This document shows positions 1 to 7,994 of a stretch of DNA of 48,453 nt, piece after piece. A model generated the notes under the pieces. The model saw only the letters and a program-made list of their open reading frames with translations, was not told the DNA's origin and did not search any database. The translations under genes and the position numbers were made by a program. Origin of the DNA: Deltaproteobacteria bacterium UBA2221 (GTDB taxonomy: Bacteria; Desulfobacterota; Syntrophorhabdia; Syntrophorhabdales; WCHB1-27); NCBI GenBank assembly GCA_002328485.1, contig DCUF01000009.1, positions 1-48,453 on the forward strand, in the 5' to 3' direction. Positions within the stretch are counted from its first letter, which is position 1, and each line of letters opens with the position of its first letter.

Positions 1-743
1 ACCGAGTCGGAGACAATCAGGATCCTGTCCCGTGGTTTTGCCTTGAAAACCAGCCTGATGGTCTCGAGATGAAGATGGTGGGGGTCGGCAATGATCTCAA
101 TGTATACGTGGGGGTTGGTAAGGGCGAATCCTGCCACCCCCGGTTCACGATGGGTGAAGGGTCGCATGGCGTTGAAAAGGTGGGTGACCCCCCTGGCCCC
201 TGCTCGGAACCCGGCCTCGGCCTCGGTATAGCTGGCATCTGAGTGGCCCATCGTTACGATCGTCCCTGTCTTTACTATCTTTTTGATCAACTCGGGTGCT
301 CCGTGAAGTTCGGGCGCCAGGGTCACGACTCTGACTGTATCTTCGAAGCCCTCGGTCAGCTCCTCATAGGCCCCCCACGAAGGCGTCAGGAACATTTGTG
401 GATCAAGAGCACCGCATTGTAAGGGGTTAAGAAACGGGCCTTCCAAGTGGGCCCCCAAGATTCGGGCAGACGACCCCCTGTTGGGTTGAGAATGGGGGAC
501 GTGAGAGACAAAAGTTTCGTGGGCAAATTCCGATTGTTGTCTCTCCATAGCCTCTTTGACCGTGGCTAACTGGCGCCGCATCACGGGAATCGGACCGGGG
601 TAGAGAGAGAGGAGAATCTCCGAAACCCCTTCCCCTCCCTCGATCCCCGCAATGGCGAGCATGTCGGCCACAGAATCCGTCCGGGTGTCAAGACCCTCAA
701 CGCCGTGAAGGTGGAGATCGATAAGGCCGGATGTGGTACCCAT
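1..743 (-). CDS. nagA: N-acetylglucosamine-6-phosphate deacetylase, C-terminus cut by window edge
   Basis: Deacetylates GlcNAc-6-phosphate, a cytoplasmic step in amino-sugar and peptidoglycan recycling. I translated this frame from the complementary strand. It has the metal-binding GLIDLHLHG near the N-terminus, HLEGPFL (the metal-ligand Glu), TMGHSDA, THLFNAM and IADPHHLH, the order expected for NagA. About 247 residues are present against roughly 380 in the family, so the C-terminal third lies off the window. The start is uncertain. ATG at 743 leaves only a few residues before the HxH motif. An in-frame ATG at 854 would add 37 residues but overlaps the divergent start at 853. The IADG of typical members is IADP here. 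The divergent neighbours (cell-wall hydrolase and AmpG) support a role in cell-wall recycling. Confidence 0.85.
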   Translation of the reverse strand, partial: MGTTSGLIDLHLHGVEGLDTRTDSVADMLAIAGIEGGEGVSEILLSLYPGPIPVMRRQLATVKEAMERQQSEFAHETFVSHVPHSQPNRGSSARILGAHLEGPFLNPLQCGALDPQMFLTPSWGAYEELTEGFEDTVRVVTLAPELHGAPELIKKIVKTGTIVTMGHSDASYTEAEAGFRAGARGVTHLFNAMRPFTHREPGVAGFALTNPHVYIEIIADPHHLHLETIRLVFKAKPRDRILIVSDS

Positions 744-852
744 AAGGCAAACCTTACCATGTCGGGTGAAAAACGTGAAGTCCTCATTCGAAACCAAAGC
801 TTGCCGTCCCGTAGCCGCCTTTGCTATAGTGTGGTGAGGAAAGGGGTTGATC

Positions 853-1602
853 ATGGGATCGAATGAAACCATCCGGCTGGGCACGTGGTCACGGGAGTCG
901 ATTAGCGAACTTCTTGCATCCCTCGGGGATGGATCGGTGGGCTCGAAAATCGGCGTAATTTCTGGGGCCTTTCTCGGGACACCGTATGAACAGGCCACGC
1001 TGATGGGCAGCGCCGAGATCGAAGAATGCGTGGTAGTAAACCTGGCTGGGCTCGACTGCTTCACCTTTCTTGATTACGTCGAGGCTATGCGCCGTTCGAA
1101 TTCCTTTGACGAGTTCGTCTGCAGGGTTAAAGAAGTGAGGTACCGATCAGGCGTTGTGAGCTATCGCACCAGAAATCATTTCTTTACCGACTGGATAGAG
1201 CAGAACGGGGCCTATGTTACCGACGTGACGGGCGATATCGGTGGCAACGATGTTAGAACGGTCAGAAAGCACCTGAACAGAAGACACGATGGGACTGCTT
1301 ACGTCCCGGATATCACGCCATTCGATAGAGACGTAACCTACCTCCCCATCAATGCCCTTTTTGGGGCCGTCCATCGCCTGCAAATCGGGGATTACCTGGG
1401 AGTCTACTCTCCCTTTGAAGGTCTGGACGTGAGCCATACGGGTATCGTGGTTGAGGTTCAGGGAGGCTTGGCCCTTCGTCATGCATCCTCTCGTGAAGGT
1501 GCGCGGCGTGTCGTAGATCAAGACCTTATGAACTACCTCGTTGACAAACCCGGGATGATCATCCTCCGCCCCCACGAGGCGGCTCCCCTGTTGCCTCTTT
1601 GA
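853..1602 (+). CDS. DUF1460 / NlpC-P60-like amidase
   Basis: Probable cysteine amidohydrolase of the DUF1460 (N-acetylmuramoyl-L-alanine-amidase-like) family, 249 residues. The family signature is visible: the GLDCFTFLDYVEAM block with the presumed catalytic Cys, then a VSHTGIVV block with the presumed catalytic His and LRHASS close to the C-terminus. No clear signal peptide is visible, so it may act in the cytoplasm on imported muropeptides, or it may be exported by an unrecognised route. The start ATG at 853 follows GAGGAAAGG at a good distance; an in-frame TTG at 847 is less likely. It sits between divergent nagA and convergent ampG, which fits peptidoglycan recycling. The exact bond cleaved cannot be told from sequence. 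Confidence 0.8.
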   Translation: MGSNETIRLGTWSRESISELLASLGDGSVGSKIGVISGAFLGTPYEQATLMGSAEIEECVVVNLAGLDCFTFLDYVEAMRRSNSFDEFVCRVKEVRYRSGVVSYRTRNHFFTDWIEQNGAYVTDVTGDIGGNDVRTVRKHLNRRHDGTAYVPDITPFDRDVTYLPINALFGAVHRLQIGDYLGVYSPFEGLDVSHTGIVVEVQGGLALRHASSREGARRVVDQDLMNYLVDKPGMIILRPHEAAPLLPL

Positions 1603-1635
1603 TAGGAATCGTTCCCTTCTGCGTCGCGGGGCGCC

Positions 1636-2886
1636 CTAAACCTCCGGTTTCTCGACCTCTTTTCGAAGATAACCCAGTAGAAAAAGGCCTGGGATCGCTG
1701 AAAGGGTCGTAATAAAGAAGAACGAAGCCCAGCCCAGCCAGTCAACGAGAAACCCTGAAGTCGGGGTCACACAAACCCTGCCCAGCACCGCAAGAGAAGA
1801 AAGAAGAGCGAACTGCGTGGCACTGTAGCGTTGGTTACAGAGGTGCATAAGGAGAGATACGAAGGCTGCGGTCCCCATTCCCCCTGAAAGGTTTTCGAAG
1901 CCAACCGCCCCTATCATGATGGGGTAGCTCTTTCCCGCCCAGGCAAGAACCATAAAGGAAAGATTCGAGACTGCCTGGAGTATGCCGAAGACCATGAGAG
2001 ACCGATAAAGCCCCAGACGGACCATGAGACTACCCCCGAGGGCGGCTCCGATGATAGTCGATACGATGGTCAGCATTTTATAGACCGTCCCGATCTCAGT
2101 TAAGGAAAACCCGACCCCCCTCATGAGAAAGGCCGTGGTAAGAGAACCGGCGTAGGCATCCCCGAGTTTGTAGAGTATGATGAGCAGAAGGATGGATAGG
2201 GCCCCTTTTCGGGCGAAAAAATCCGAAAGCGGGCCTGATATGGCCTCTTTCAGGGACCTTGGCGGCGCAGCCTTCCTTCTGGGCTCCGGGCCGAATACGG
2301 AACCAATCACACCGACAGTCATGGTGGCGGCCATCAAAAGGTAGGTGTCCCGAAAGCCGATACGATCAGAAAGGATAAAAGCCAAGCCACCGGATACCAA
2401 CATGGCGATGCGATAACCGGCTACATAGACGGCCGCACCGGCACCCCTTTCCACTTGTTCAAGCACGTCAGTTCGGTAGGCGTCTATGACGATATCCTGG
2501 GACGCGGAAGCAAAGGCAACAATAAAGGCAAAAATCGCCAGCAAGGCCAAAGATGTCTTGGGAGAACTGCCGGCCATCAGCCCGATAGCAAGTATCAGGA
2601 CCAACTGGGTACAGAGCATCCAGCCCCGGCGCCTCCCGAAAAACGGGGGGACGAACCTGTCCATGAGAGGCGACCAGAGGAATTTCAAGGTGTACGGCAG
2701 GCCGACGAGCGAAAATATTCCAATAGTACGGAGATCGACACCGACAGCCGTCATCCAGGCCTGGAGCGTACTTGCTGTGAGGGCCAGGGGTAATCCGGCG
2801 GAAAAGCCCACCAGGGACATTACCCCTACTCGACGATTCCAGTATACCTGTGCATAAGGCCTGATCCGTTGAGAGAAACCCGTCAT
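1636..2886 (-). CDS. ampG: AmpG-family muropeptide permease (MFS)
   Basis: Inner-membrane major-facilitator protein of 416 residues with about 12 hydrophobic segments. AmpG homologues import anhydro-muropeptides released by lytic transglycosylases. Family marks are GLPLALTASTLQAWM near the N-terminus, the LKFLWSPLMDR loop after the second helix, and the SQDIVIDAYRTD block around helix 5. The start ATG at 2886 has AAAGGATG upstream; a 13-residue longer form from 2925 lacks such a site. It is transcribed towards the DUF1460 gene. Together with nagA this makes a local recycling set: import, peptide or amide cleavage, and deacetylation of the sugar. A role in beta-lactamase induction cannot be inferred because no ampR, ampD or ampC is present here. 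Confidence 0.85.
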   Translation of the reverse strand: MTGFSQRIRPYAQVYWNRRVGVMSLVGFSAGLPLALTASTLQAWMTAVGVDLRTIGIFSLVGLPYTLKFLWSPLMDRFVPPFFGRRRGWMLCTQLVLILAIGLMAGSSPKTSLALLAIFAFIVAFASASQDIVIDAYRTDVLEQVERGAGAAVYVAGYRIAMLVSGGLAFILSDRIGFRDTYLLMAATMTVGVIGSVFGPEPRRKAAPPRSLKEAISGPLSDFFARKGALSILLLIILYKLGDAYAGSLTTAFLMRGVGFSLTEIGTVYKMLTIVSTIIGAALGGSLMVRLGLYRSLMVFGILQAVSNLSFMVLAWAGKSYPIMIGAVGFENLSGGMGTAAFVSLLMHLCNQRYSATQFALLSSLAVLGRVCVTPTSGFLVDWLGWASFFFITTLSAIPGLFLLGYLRKEVEKPEV

Positions 2887-3078
2887 TGCTGCATCCTTTG
2901 CCCACCTTATCCGCCGCCGGAGCACCGCCGAACTCCGGTCGGATAGGGAAGTCTATCAGATCGCAGGGAGCGGGCACAAGAAAAAGGCAGGTCACCCATC
3001 ACCTCCCCGATGGGCGCTATCTGCAGGTTGTCAAATAGCCTGACCGGCATTACAATGAGGCAGGAGATGCCCGGTTAC

Positions 3079-3687
3079 ATGAAACGAGCAGTGGTCTTTG
3101 ATTTTGGGGGCGTGATTGCCGAAGAGGGTTTTCGGGAGGGTTTGAAGGCAATTGCAAGAGCAAACGGATTGGACGAAGTCGTGTTCTTCGAGGGAGCTCG
3201 GGATCTGATCTATCAAACCGGCTACGTGACAGGTACCAGTGATGAAGAGACCTACTGGCAGGCGGTAAGACTCAGATTCGGTCTCGATGAATCCGACGAG
3301 AATCTTCGAGAGCAGATCCTCAAACGTTTCGTGGTGCGGCCTGAGATGCTCTCCTTCGCCTCGGATCTTCAGAAACGCGGCCATACCACGGGTCTGCTCA
3401 CGGACCAGACCGATTGGCTCTATCAGTTGGACAGGGAAGACGGGGCTGGGATTTTGATGCATTTCCAGTTTGTCTTCAATTCCTATGACCTCCACATGAG
3501 CAAGCGGGATAAAGGCCTTTTCCGGTATGTTGAACAGACGTTGAAGACCGCTCCTGAGGACATTCTGTTTGTGGACGATAACCCCGACAATATTCAGATG
3601 GCCGCCCAACGGGGTTGGAAAGCTGTTCTTTTTTGGGATTATAAGACTCTGAAGGAGGAAGTTGTCGGCTTCACCACAAATGACTAA
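3079..3687 (+). CDS. HAD-superfamily (subfamily IA) hydrolase
   Basis: Soluble 202-residue haloacid-dehalogenase-fold hydrolase. Motif I is VVFDFGGVI at the N-terminus, the hydrolytic Asp region of the DFGGV subgroup. Motif II is around GLLTDQTD, a conserved Lys follows in MSKRDKG, and motif IV is FVDDNPDNIQMA. The GGVI form and the overall length match phosphoglycolate-phosphatase or epoxide-hydrolase-like HAD-IA proteins, but the substrate cannot be assigned. The start is chosen at MKRAVVFDF. In-frame ATGs at 3055 and 3067 are also possible since AGGAG lies at 3062-3066. It is divergent from ampG and is followed 48 bases later by a small exported protein. Confidence 0.75.
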   Translation: MKRAVVFDFGGVIAEEGFREGLKAIARANGLDEVVFFEGARDLIYQTGYVTGTSDEETYWQAVRLRFGLDESDENLREQILKRFVVRPEMLSFASDLQKRGHTTGLLTDQTDWLYQLDREDGAGILMHFQFVFNSYDLHMSKRDKGLFRYVEQTLKTAPEDILFVDDNPDNIQMAAQRGWKAVLFWDYKTLKEEVVGFTTND

Positions 3688-3734
3688 AGCAGTTGACCCA
3701 TGAGTGCGATAATATCCCTAAAGGAGGATTCGCC

Positions 3735-4037
3735 ATGAGAAAAGCATCGCTTGCCGCGATACTGGTCTGTTTCGTGGTCGGACTCGTATCGCCCCTCTAC
3801 GCCGAAACAGGCCTGACCTATGAGATGAGAGACGCCGAGCCAACGGGCGAAGGAATGCTTGCAGACATAGCCTTTGCCAGGCCGGTAGGTGCCGCGGCCC
3901 TTGTCTTGGGCGCTGCCGCCAGCATTGTGGCCCTTCCCTTCGCCTTGATGACGTGTACCACCGGGACCATGTACAAGAAACTTGTGGGTGAGCCTTTCTC
4001 ATACACTTTCCAGAGGCCCCTTGGCGAGGGGATGTAA
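3735..4037 (+). CDS. Small exported protein of unknown function
   Basis: A 100-residue protein that I do not recognise by name. It starts at ATG 3735 behind a strong AAGGAGGA site; the longer open frame from 3693 has no comparable site. It has an N-terminal signal peptide (MRKASLAAI..., hydrophobic core, cleavage probably after PLYA). An Ala/Gly-rich hydrophobic stretch at roughly residues 48-72 looks like a single membrane segment. It ends in a distinctive tail containing TCTTGTMYKKL and PFSYTFQRPLGEGM. The tail looks conserved-domain-like rather than random. A hairpin with a T-run lies about 90 bases downstream. Confidence 0.65.
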   Translation: MRKASLAAILVCFVVGLVSPLYAETGLTYEMRDAEPTGEGMLADIAFARPVGAAALVLGAAASIVALPFALMTCTTGTMYKKLVGEPFSYTFQRPLGEGM

Positions 4038-4125
4038 GACCGACGGGGTCTGACGGAGAAGCACCAGCGATAACGGGGCGCCTACTGCCCTGCGGGGTCT
4101 AGGACGACCCGAACATCAAGCGGAT

Positions 4126-4145
4126 AAAGCACCGAGGTGCTTTTT
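4126..4145 (+). terminator. Rho-independent terminator after small exported protein
   Basis: AAAGCAC and GTGCTTT form a 7-bp stem around the loop CGAG, and the 3' arm runs into TTTTT at 4141-4145. It lies about 90 bases after the stop at 4037 in the plus direction. Confidence 0.55.
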
Positions 4146-4319
4146 GCATTTGTGGCAGGGCTGCACCCTGATCGCCCCATCGCTCGGCTGGAATCCTGCT
4201 CCTTGCCCACAACGGGGCATGAACGACCACCGTGTCGGCCACGGGTAGACCTACATTCGATCTTAAGGGGAATACAGAGCTAGAGGGTCATTTTCAACGG
4301 AGGAACAGCCTGCGGGGCG

Positions 4320-4790
4320 TCACGTGCGGTTGTAGTCATCCTCGACCCTCTCGATGTCGTCCTCACCGAAATAGTCGCCCTTTTGTACTTCTATGAAAAT
4401 CAACAGTTCCTTCCCTGTATTTTCAATGCGGTGGAGGGCTTCACGCGCTACCCTGATACACTCCCCTTCCCCCAGCAGAAAATCCTGCCCATTGATGGTA
4501 ACGCGTGCCTGCCCCCGCATGATTTGCCAGTGTTCTTCCCTTCTAGAATGTCTCTGATAGCTGAGCCTTTTGCCTGGGGAGACCTCGATCCTCTTGACCT
4601 TAAAATCCTCCTGGCTATCCAGGACAAACCAGTCTCCCCACGGAGGAAGACCTTCGGTGGCTTTTGGGGAGACGACAAGGCTGCCCAGTGATCGAAAGCG
4701 CTCGCGGAGGTCGGTCATGATAACGTCAGCCGTAACCCCGTCGGGCCATTGGTTCATCATCTCCCGTATATGGTCCTTGAGCCCGCTCAT
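4320..4790 (-). CDS. Cupin-domain protein, mannose-6-phosphate isomerase type II-like
   Basis: A 156-residue protein. Residues from about 48 onward are a single cupin resembling the C-terminal domain of bifunctional mannose-6-phosphate isomerase/GDP-mannose pyrophosphorylases. The motifs are PWGDW, then VSPGKRLSYQRHSRREEHWQIMRG carrying metal-binding His/Glu positions, then an LGEGECIRVAREALHRIENTG block. The N-terminal 45 residues are a short helical extension rather than the nucleotidyltransferase domain, so this is a stand-alone cupin. The start ATG at 4790 follows GGAGGGTG. It lies 94 bases downstream of the enoyl-CoA hydratase gene on the same strand. The sugar-phosphate isomerase role is inferred from family resemblance only. 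Confidence 0.7.
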   Translation of the reverse strand: MSGLKDHIREMMNQWPDGVTADVIMTDLRERFRSLGSLVVSPKATEGLPPWGDWFVLDSQEDFKVKRIEVSPGKRLSYQRHSRREEHWQIMRGQARVTINGQDFLLGEGECIRVAREALHRIENTGKELLIFIEVQKGDYFGEDDIERVEDDYNRT

Positions 4791-4884
4791 GTCAACACCC
4801 TCCGACTACTTGTGCGCCTCCGGGTGTGGGTAGCGTCAGCACCTTTCCCCTTCACCACAGAAACCCGACCTATTCAGAGGCGGA

Positions 4885-5640
4885 CTACTTCCTCTTGAAC
4901 ATAACCCCAAGCCGTTCCTGGAACTCCTCCTTGCCAGAAAACTCCGACACCAGTCTCCGCTCCCTGCCCAACTGGGTGTCCAACATGGGAAAGAGCGTGG
5001 CATTGACCAGACCCTTCATGAAACCCACGGTTTCACCGGGAAGGGCAATCAGCTGGTCAATCAAATCCTTGAGCCTTGCCTCAAGCTCCTCCTGGCTGTA
5101 GACAAAGTTGACTATCCCTATCTCCTGGGCCTTTTGCATGTCGATATTGGAGCAGAGCAGGTAGAATTCGTTAAAGCGCTTCATGCCAACCAGCGTCGGC
5201 AGGAAGATGCTGCCCCCACCGTCAGGGGTCAGACCTATCCTCCGATAGGCCATATTCATGATAGCCCCCTTCTCGGCGACCGTAAGGTCGCAGGCGAGGG
5301 ACAGGCTTAAGCCGGCGCCGAAGGCAAGCCCTTCGACAACCGCCACGACAATGGTATTCATGTGCCTGATCTTCGCGATACTCTTGTTCAGTGCGTCGAC
5401 CATCGCGTCCACCTGGACGGTCGGCTCCGTACTGTCCCGGAATTCAATAACATCCCCGCCCGCGCAGAAGGTGGCTCCAGCCCCCCTGATGACGACAATG
5501 GCAGGGTTTCTTTCCTCGGCACGAAGGAGTGCAGCGTGCAGACCCTGGAGTAGTTCGAGACTCATGGAATTCTTTTTGTCAGGTCTGTTGAGAGTTATGG
5601 TAACAACGTTGTTCTCAAAGGTCTCGCTCACGACTGACAT
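4885..5640 (-). CDS. Enoyl-CoA hydratase/isomerase family protein
   Basis: Crotonase-fold acyl-CoA enzyme of 251 residues. The oxyanion-hole blocks are FCAGGDVIEF and GLAFGAGLSLSLACDL, followed by YRRIGLTPDGGGSIFLP. The usual first catalytic Glu of hydratases (the PE of QPEI) is not present. An Asp occupies the LTPDGGG position as in PaaG- or isomerase-type members, so an isomerase or other crotonase reaction is more likely than simple hydration. The start ATG at 5640 has GAGGAGG upstream. A pair of direct repeats (5719-5750) lies in the 144-base gap between this gene and the IPP isomerase gene, so it may have its own regulated promoter. The substrate is unknown. Confidence 0.8.
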   Translation of the reverse strand: MSVVSETFENNVVTITLNRPDKKNSMSLELLQGLHAALLRAEERNPAIVVIRGAGATFCAGGDVIEFRDSTEPTVQVDAMVDALNKSIAKIRHMNTIVVAVVEGLAFGAGLSLSLACDLTVAEKGAIMNMAYRRIGLTPDGGGSIFLPTLVGMKRFNEFYLLCSNIDMQKAQEIGIVNFVYSQEELEARLKDLIDQLIALPGETVGFMKGLVNATLFPMLDTQLGRERRLVSEFSGKEEFQERLGVMFKRK

Positions 5641-5718
5641 AGGCTGCCTCCTCGTTAACGCTTCCCTAAAGGGTCTCTGCCCCTTCTCGATTTTCCTTTG
5701 CTGGCCGCGTCGAGCTTA

Positions 5719-5750
5719 GATTCTGCAATAGAGATGTCGATTTTGCAATA
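5719..5750 (-). repeat. Two direct repeats of a 12-mer, 20-bp period
   Basis: On the minus strand TATTGCAAAATC and TATTGCAGAATC (11 of 12 identical) are separated by 8 bp, giving a 20-bp period (two helical turns). They lie about 80-110 bases upstream of the start of the enoyl-CoA hydratase gene, a position suited to an activator or repressor site. Confidence 0.5.
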
Positions 5751-5784
5751 GGAAAGTGAGGCTTTCCTAAGGTACCTGCTCCGA

Positions 5785-6810
5785 TTATGGTGCGACGGCA
5801 AGCTTTTTGTAGAGCTCTTTCGGGGTTCTCGAGCCGGAAAACCACATGACCACCTCCAACTCCTCCCTAAGCCTATTCACGCCGGATATGACCTCCTCAG
5901 CCGATTTTGCCGCCCAACTGAGAAAAGGCAGAGCCATGCCGACGATACTCGCGCCCAACCCGAATGCCTTGGCCATGTCCACGCCGGTTCGAATACCTCC
6001 CGAGGCGATCAACTCCTGGTCAGCACGAAGGACGGACCTGGCAGATACCACTGCGTCCCTGGTTTGGGTGCCCAGTTCCTCGAACAGAGTATGGTCTTTT
6101 TTCTGGACTATGCCTTCGATGCGAGCCCAATTGGTGCCGCCAAGACCGGCCACGTCAATGCCCCGTATCTTCTGACCCGCCGCCCACTCGACAATTGACT
6201 GGGCCATCCCGAACCCTACCTCCTTGAGCAGCACGGGATAGGGAAAATCGATGAGAATGCCCCCAAGCATGTCAAGAACCCCGGAAAAATCCTCCTCTCC
6301 GTCAGCCTGAAGAATCTCATGCAGGGGGTTAACGTAGAGAATGATGCCGTCCGCTCCGATGCTTTCAACCGCCTTCAACAAATAATCCCGGCCGAGCCGA
6401 ACGTGAACCAGACCAAGGTTGGCAAGGAGCAAAATGGTCGGGGAAAATTCCCTGAGCATGTAGGAATCGGCAGAGGCCCTCCCCTCAAGCATGGGACGCT
6501 GCGAACCCACTGCCATCGCAATGCCCAGCTCTTCTGCTGCCACGGCGAGGTTTACGTTTATCTTTCGCGACAGACGGCCGCCGCCAGTGATGGGTGACAC
6601 GAGAAGGGGGAAGGCAAGGGTCTTGCCAAGAAGATCGCAAGACATATCCATCTCTCTCCGCCGAAAATTCGGAAACCCCGGTCTTATCTCTATGGTCTCA
6701 AAGCCATTGGATCGCATCGATTCGACCCGCTGCGACAGGCACGCCTGGATATGAGCGTCCTTTGCGGGAACGAAGTGCCCTAAAACCCCTTCCACCTTTT
6801 CTTCTATCAT
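5785..6810 (-). CDS. fni: Type 2 isopentenyl-diphosphate delta-isomerase
   Basis: FMN- and NADPH-dependent isomerase interconverting isopentenyl and dimethylallyl diphosphate, cytoplasmic, 341 residues (usual length about 340-350). Recognisable blocks are the N-terminal HFVPAKDAH, PLLVSPITGG, AMAVGSQRPML, NPLHEILQADGEEDF, PVLLKEVGFGM, VAGLGGTNWARIE and the FMN-phosphate site SGGIRTGVDMAKAFGLGAS. It begins one base after the stop of the upstream flavoprotein gene, so the two are probably co-transcribed. Many bacteria using the MEP route carry this enzyme as an adjuster of the IPP/DMAPP ratio. A polyprenyl synthase lies elsewhere in the window, but no other isoprenoid gene is adjacent. Confidence 0.92.
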   Translation of the reverse strand: MIEEKVEGVLGHFVPAKDAHIQACLSQRVESMRSNGFETIEIRPGFPNFRRREMDMSCDLLGKTLAFPLLVSPITGGGRLSRKINVNLAVAAEELGIAMAVGSQRPMLEGRASADSYMLREFSPTILLLANLGLVHVRLGRDYLLKAVESIGADGIILYVNPLHEILQADGEEDFSGVLDMLGGILIDFPYPVLLKEVGFGMAQSIVEWAAGQKIRGIDVAGLGGTNWARIEGIVQKKDHTLFEELGTQTRDAVVSARSVLRADQELIASGGIRTGVDMAKAFGLGASIVGMALPFLSWAAKSAEEVISGVNRLREELEVVMWFSGSRTPKELYKKLAVAP

Positions 6811-7389
6811 CTATCCCCTCAAATCGATCAGACTTTTGACGGCCCTGTACACGTTATCAAAGGCCTCGGGCCGTTCCATAATGGAGCCCTTCGCGTCCAC
6901 ACCCAGAAAACTCACTGTCTGGTGTTCAGGCACGTTTATGGTTCTGAAAAAGGCCAAGGCAGTGGCCTCTCCACATTGCACGCCAATCTCCTTTTTCATA
7001 CCCCCCACCAAGATCAACAGGCCTCTCCGGCCGTTTGGACCTTCTGGTATGGGTCTCTTCAGCAGGTACTTCTCGCACCAAAAAGGCTGGCACCGGTCGA
7101 CCATCAACTTGGTCTGGGCTGAAAGACCGAAGAAGAAGATGGGCGAGGCCAGAACAATTCTATCGGAATTACGGATCGCTTCACTCACGTATGCCATATC
7201 GTCGCTGATGTCGCATTCACCTGTCTTCTCGCACTCGCCACAGTCCTGACAGGGCTTGATTGTGAGAAGATTGAGGTTGAATCGAACCACATCGTGGCCA
7301 GCCTTTTCCATCGGTATGATAGCCTGACAAAGCAACAGATCTATATTACCGCCGACCCTCGGGCTGCCGTTAAATACTGCAATCCTCAT
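6811..7389 (-). CDS. Iron-sulfur flavoprotein / NADPH-dependent FMN reductase family
   Basis: Flavodoxin-fold protein of 192 residues. The N-terminus MRIAVFNGSPRVGGN is the FMN-phosphate-binding loop. A compact cysteine cluster at CQDCGECEKTGEC (spacing C-x2-C-x2-C-x5-C) resembles the [4Fe-4S] motif of archaeal and clostridial iron-sulfur flavoproteins. SPIFFFGLSAQTKLMVDRCQ is the second flavin-contact region. It probably acts in electron transfer or oxidative-stress defence in an anaerobe. The start ATG at 7389 is preceded by GGGGGG; the longer form from 7428 would overlap the upstream gene. It directly abuts the IPP isomerase gene, perhaps supplying reduced flavin or electrons, though that link is only inference. 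Confidence 0.8.
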   Translation of the reverse strand: MRIAVFNGSPRVGGNIDLLLCQAIIPMEKAGHDVVRFNLNLLTIKPCQDCGECEKTGECDISDDMAYVSEAIRNSDRIVLASPIFFFGLSAQTKLMVDRCQPFWCEKYLLKRPIPEGPNGRRGLLILVGGMKKEIGVQCGEATALAFFRTINVPEHQTVSFLGVDAKGSIMERPEAFDNVYRAVKSLIDLRG

Positions 7390-7411
7390 CGCTACCCCCC
7401 TTCTCTCAGCG

Positions 7412-7834
7412 CTACTTGGGAAATTCAAGGGTTATCTTCTCGCCACCATCCTCGCCTCTTATCTTGACCACGATCTCGACGCTGGAATCCCGAATGCCCA
7501 GGGCGAGGGGGACCTTCCCCTTATCTCCCTCGATATGGGTCATCTGCCGCAAGGCCTCCATGACCATCCGGCCTATTGAACCATCAGGCAGGGGCAACGC
7601 TCGCTTCCGGTATTCCGCCGTCGCCTTCACACCCCCTTCTGAGGATCGATACAACTTGATCTCCTCGGCGTTTTGGTCTATGCCGTGCAGCACGGCAAGG
7701 GCAAGCCATTTGAGCGCAGCCTCCTCTTTGTCCGATTCAGAGAAGACCGATGTCATCCCTTTCAGAGGATCGGTCTCGGCATAGCAATCACATAGTCCCT
7801 GGACCTTCTGCTGTACACTGCCCTTATCCTGCAT
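7412..7834 (-). CDS. Conserved-looking protein of unknown function
   Basis: A 140-residue soluble protein without a signal peptide or membrane segment. I do not recognise the family. The first half is helical with two Cys (CDCYAE), the middle has the stretch LPDGSIGRMVMEALRQM, and the C-terminal half looks like a beta-rich fold (ALGIRDSSVEIVVKIRGEDGG). It starts behind GGGGAGGT, which supports a real gene. It is first in a minus-strand cluster with the flavoprotein and IPP isomerase genes (22-base gap to the next start). It is divergent from uspA. Confidence 0.6.
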   Translation of the reverse strand: MQDKGSVQQKVQGLCDCYAETDPLKGMTSVFSESDKEEAALKWLALAVLHGIDQNAEEIKLYRSSEGGVKATAEYRKRALPLPDGSIGRMVMEALRQMTHIEGDKGKVPLALGIRDSSVEIVVKIRGEDGGEKITLEFPK

Positions 7835-7959
7835 GGTCTACCTCCCCGTAAAATGAGGGGCCGAATAAGCCCGTCTCTCGTATCCACAAATTAATCCACC
7901 CCGGCACGACTTGCAAGGCTGTTATCGATATCAGCTTCCACTGCCTGCCATCGACAGTC

Positions 7960-7981
7960 CGGCAAAAATGCCCTTTTGCCG
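7960..7981. repeat. Inverted repeat upstream of uspA
   Basis: CGGCAAAA and TTTTGCCG are perfect 8-bp arms around the 6-base spacer ATGCCC. It lies just upstream of the candidate sigma-54 promoter of uspA, in the divergent gap where a terminator is not expected, so an operator is more likely. A second imperfect palindrome (16 of 18 positions) is at 7918-7935. Confidence 0.5.
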
Positions 7982-7994
7982 ATGAACCGATTTT

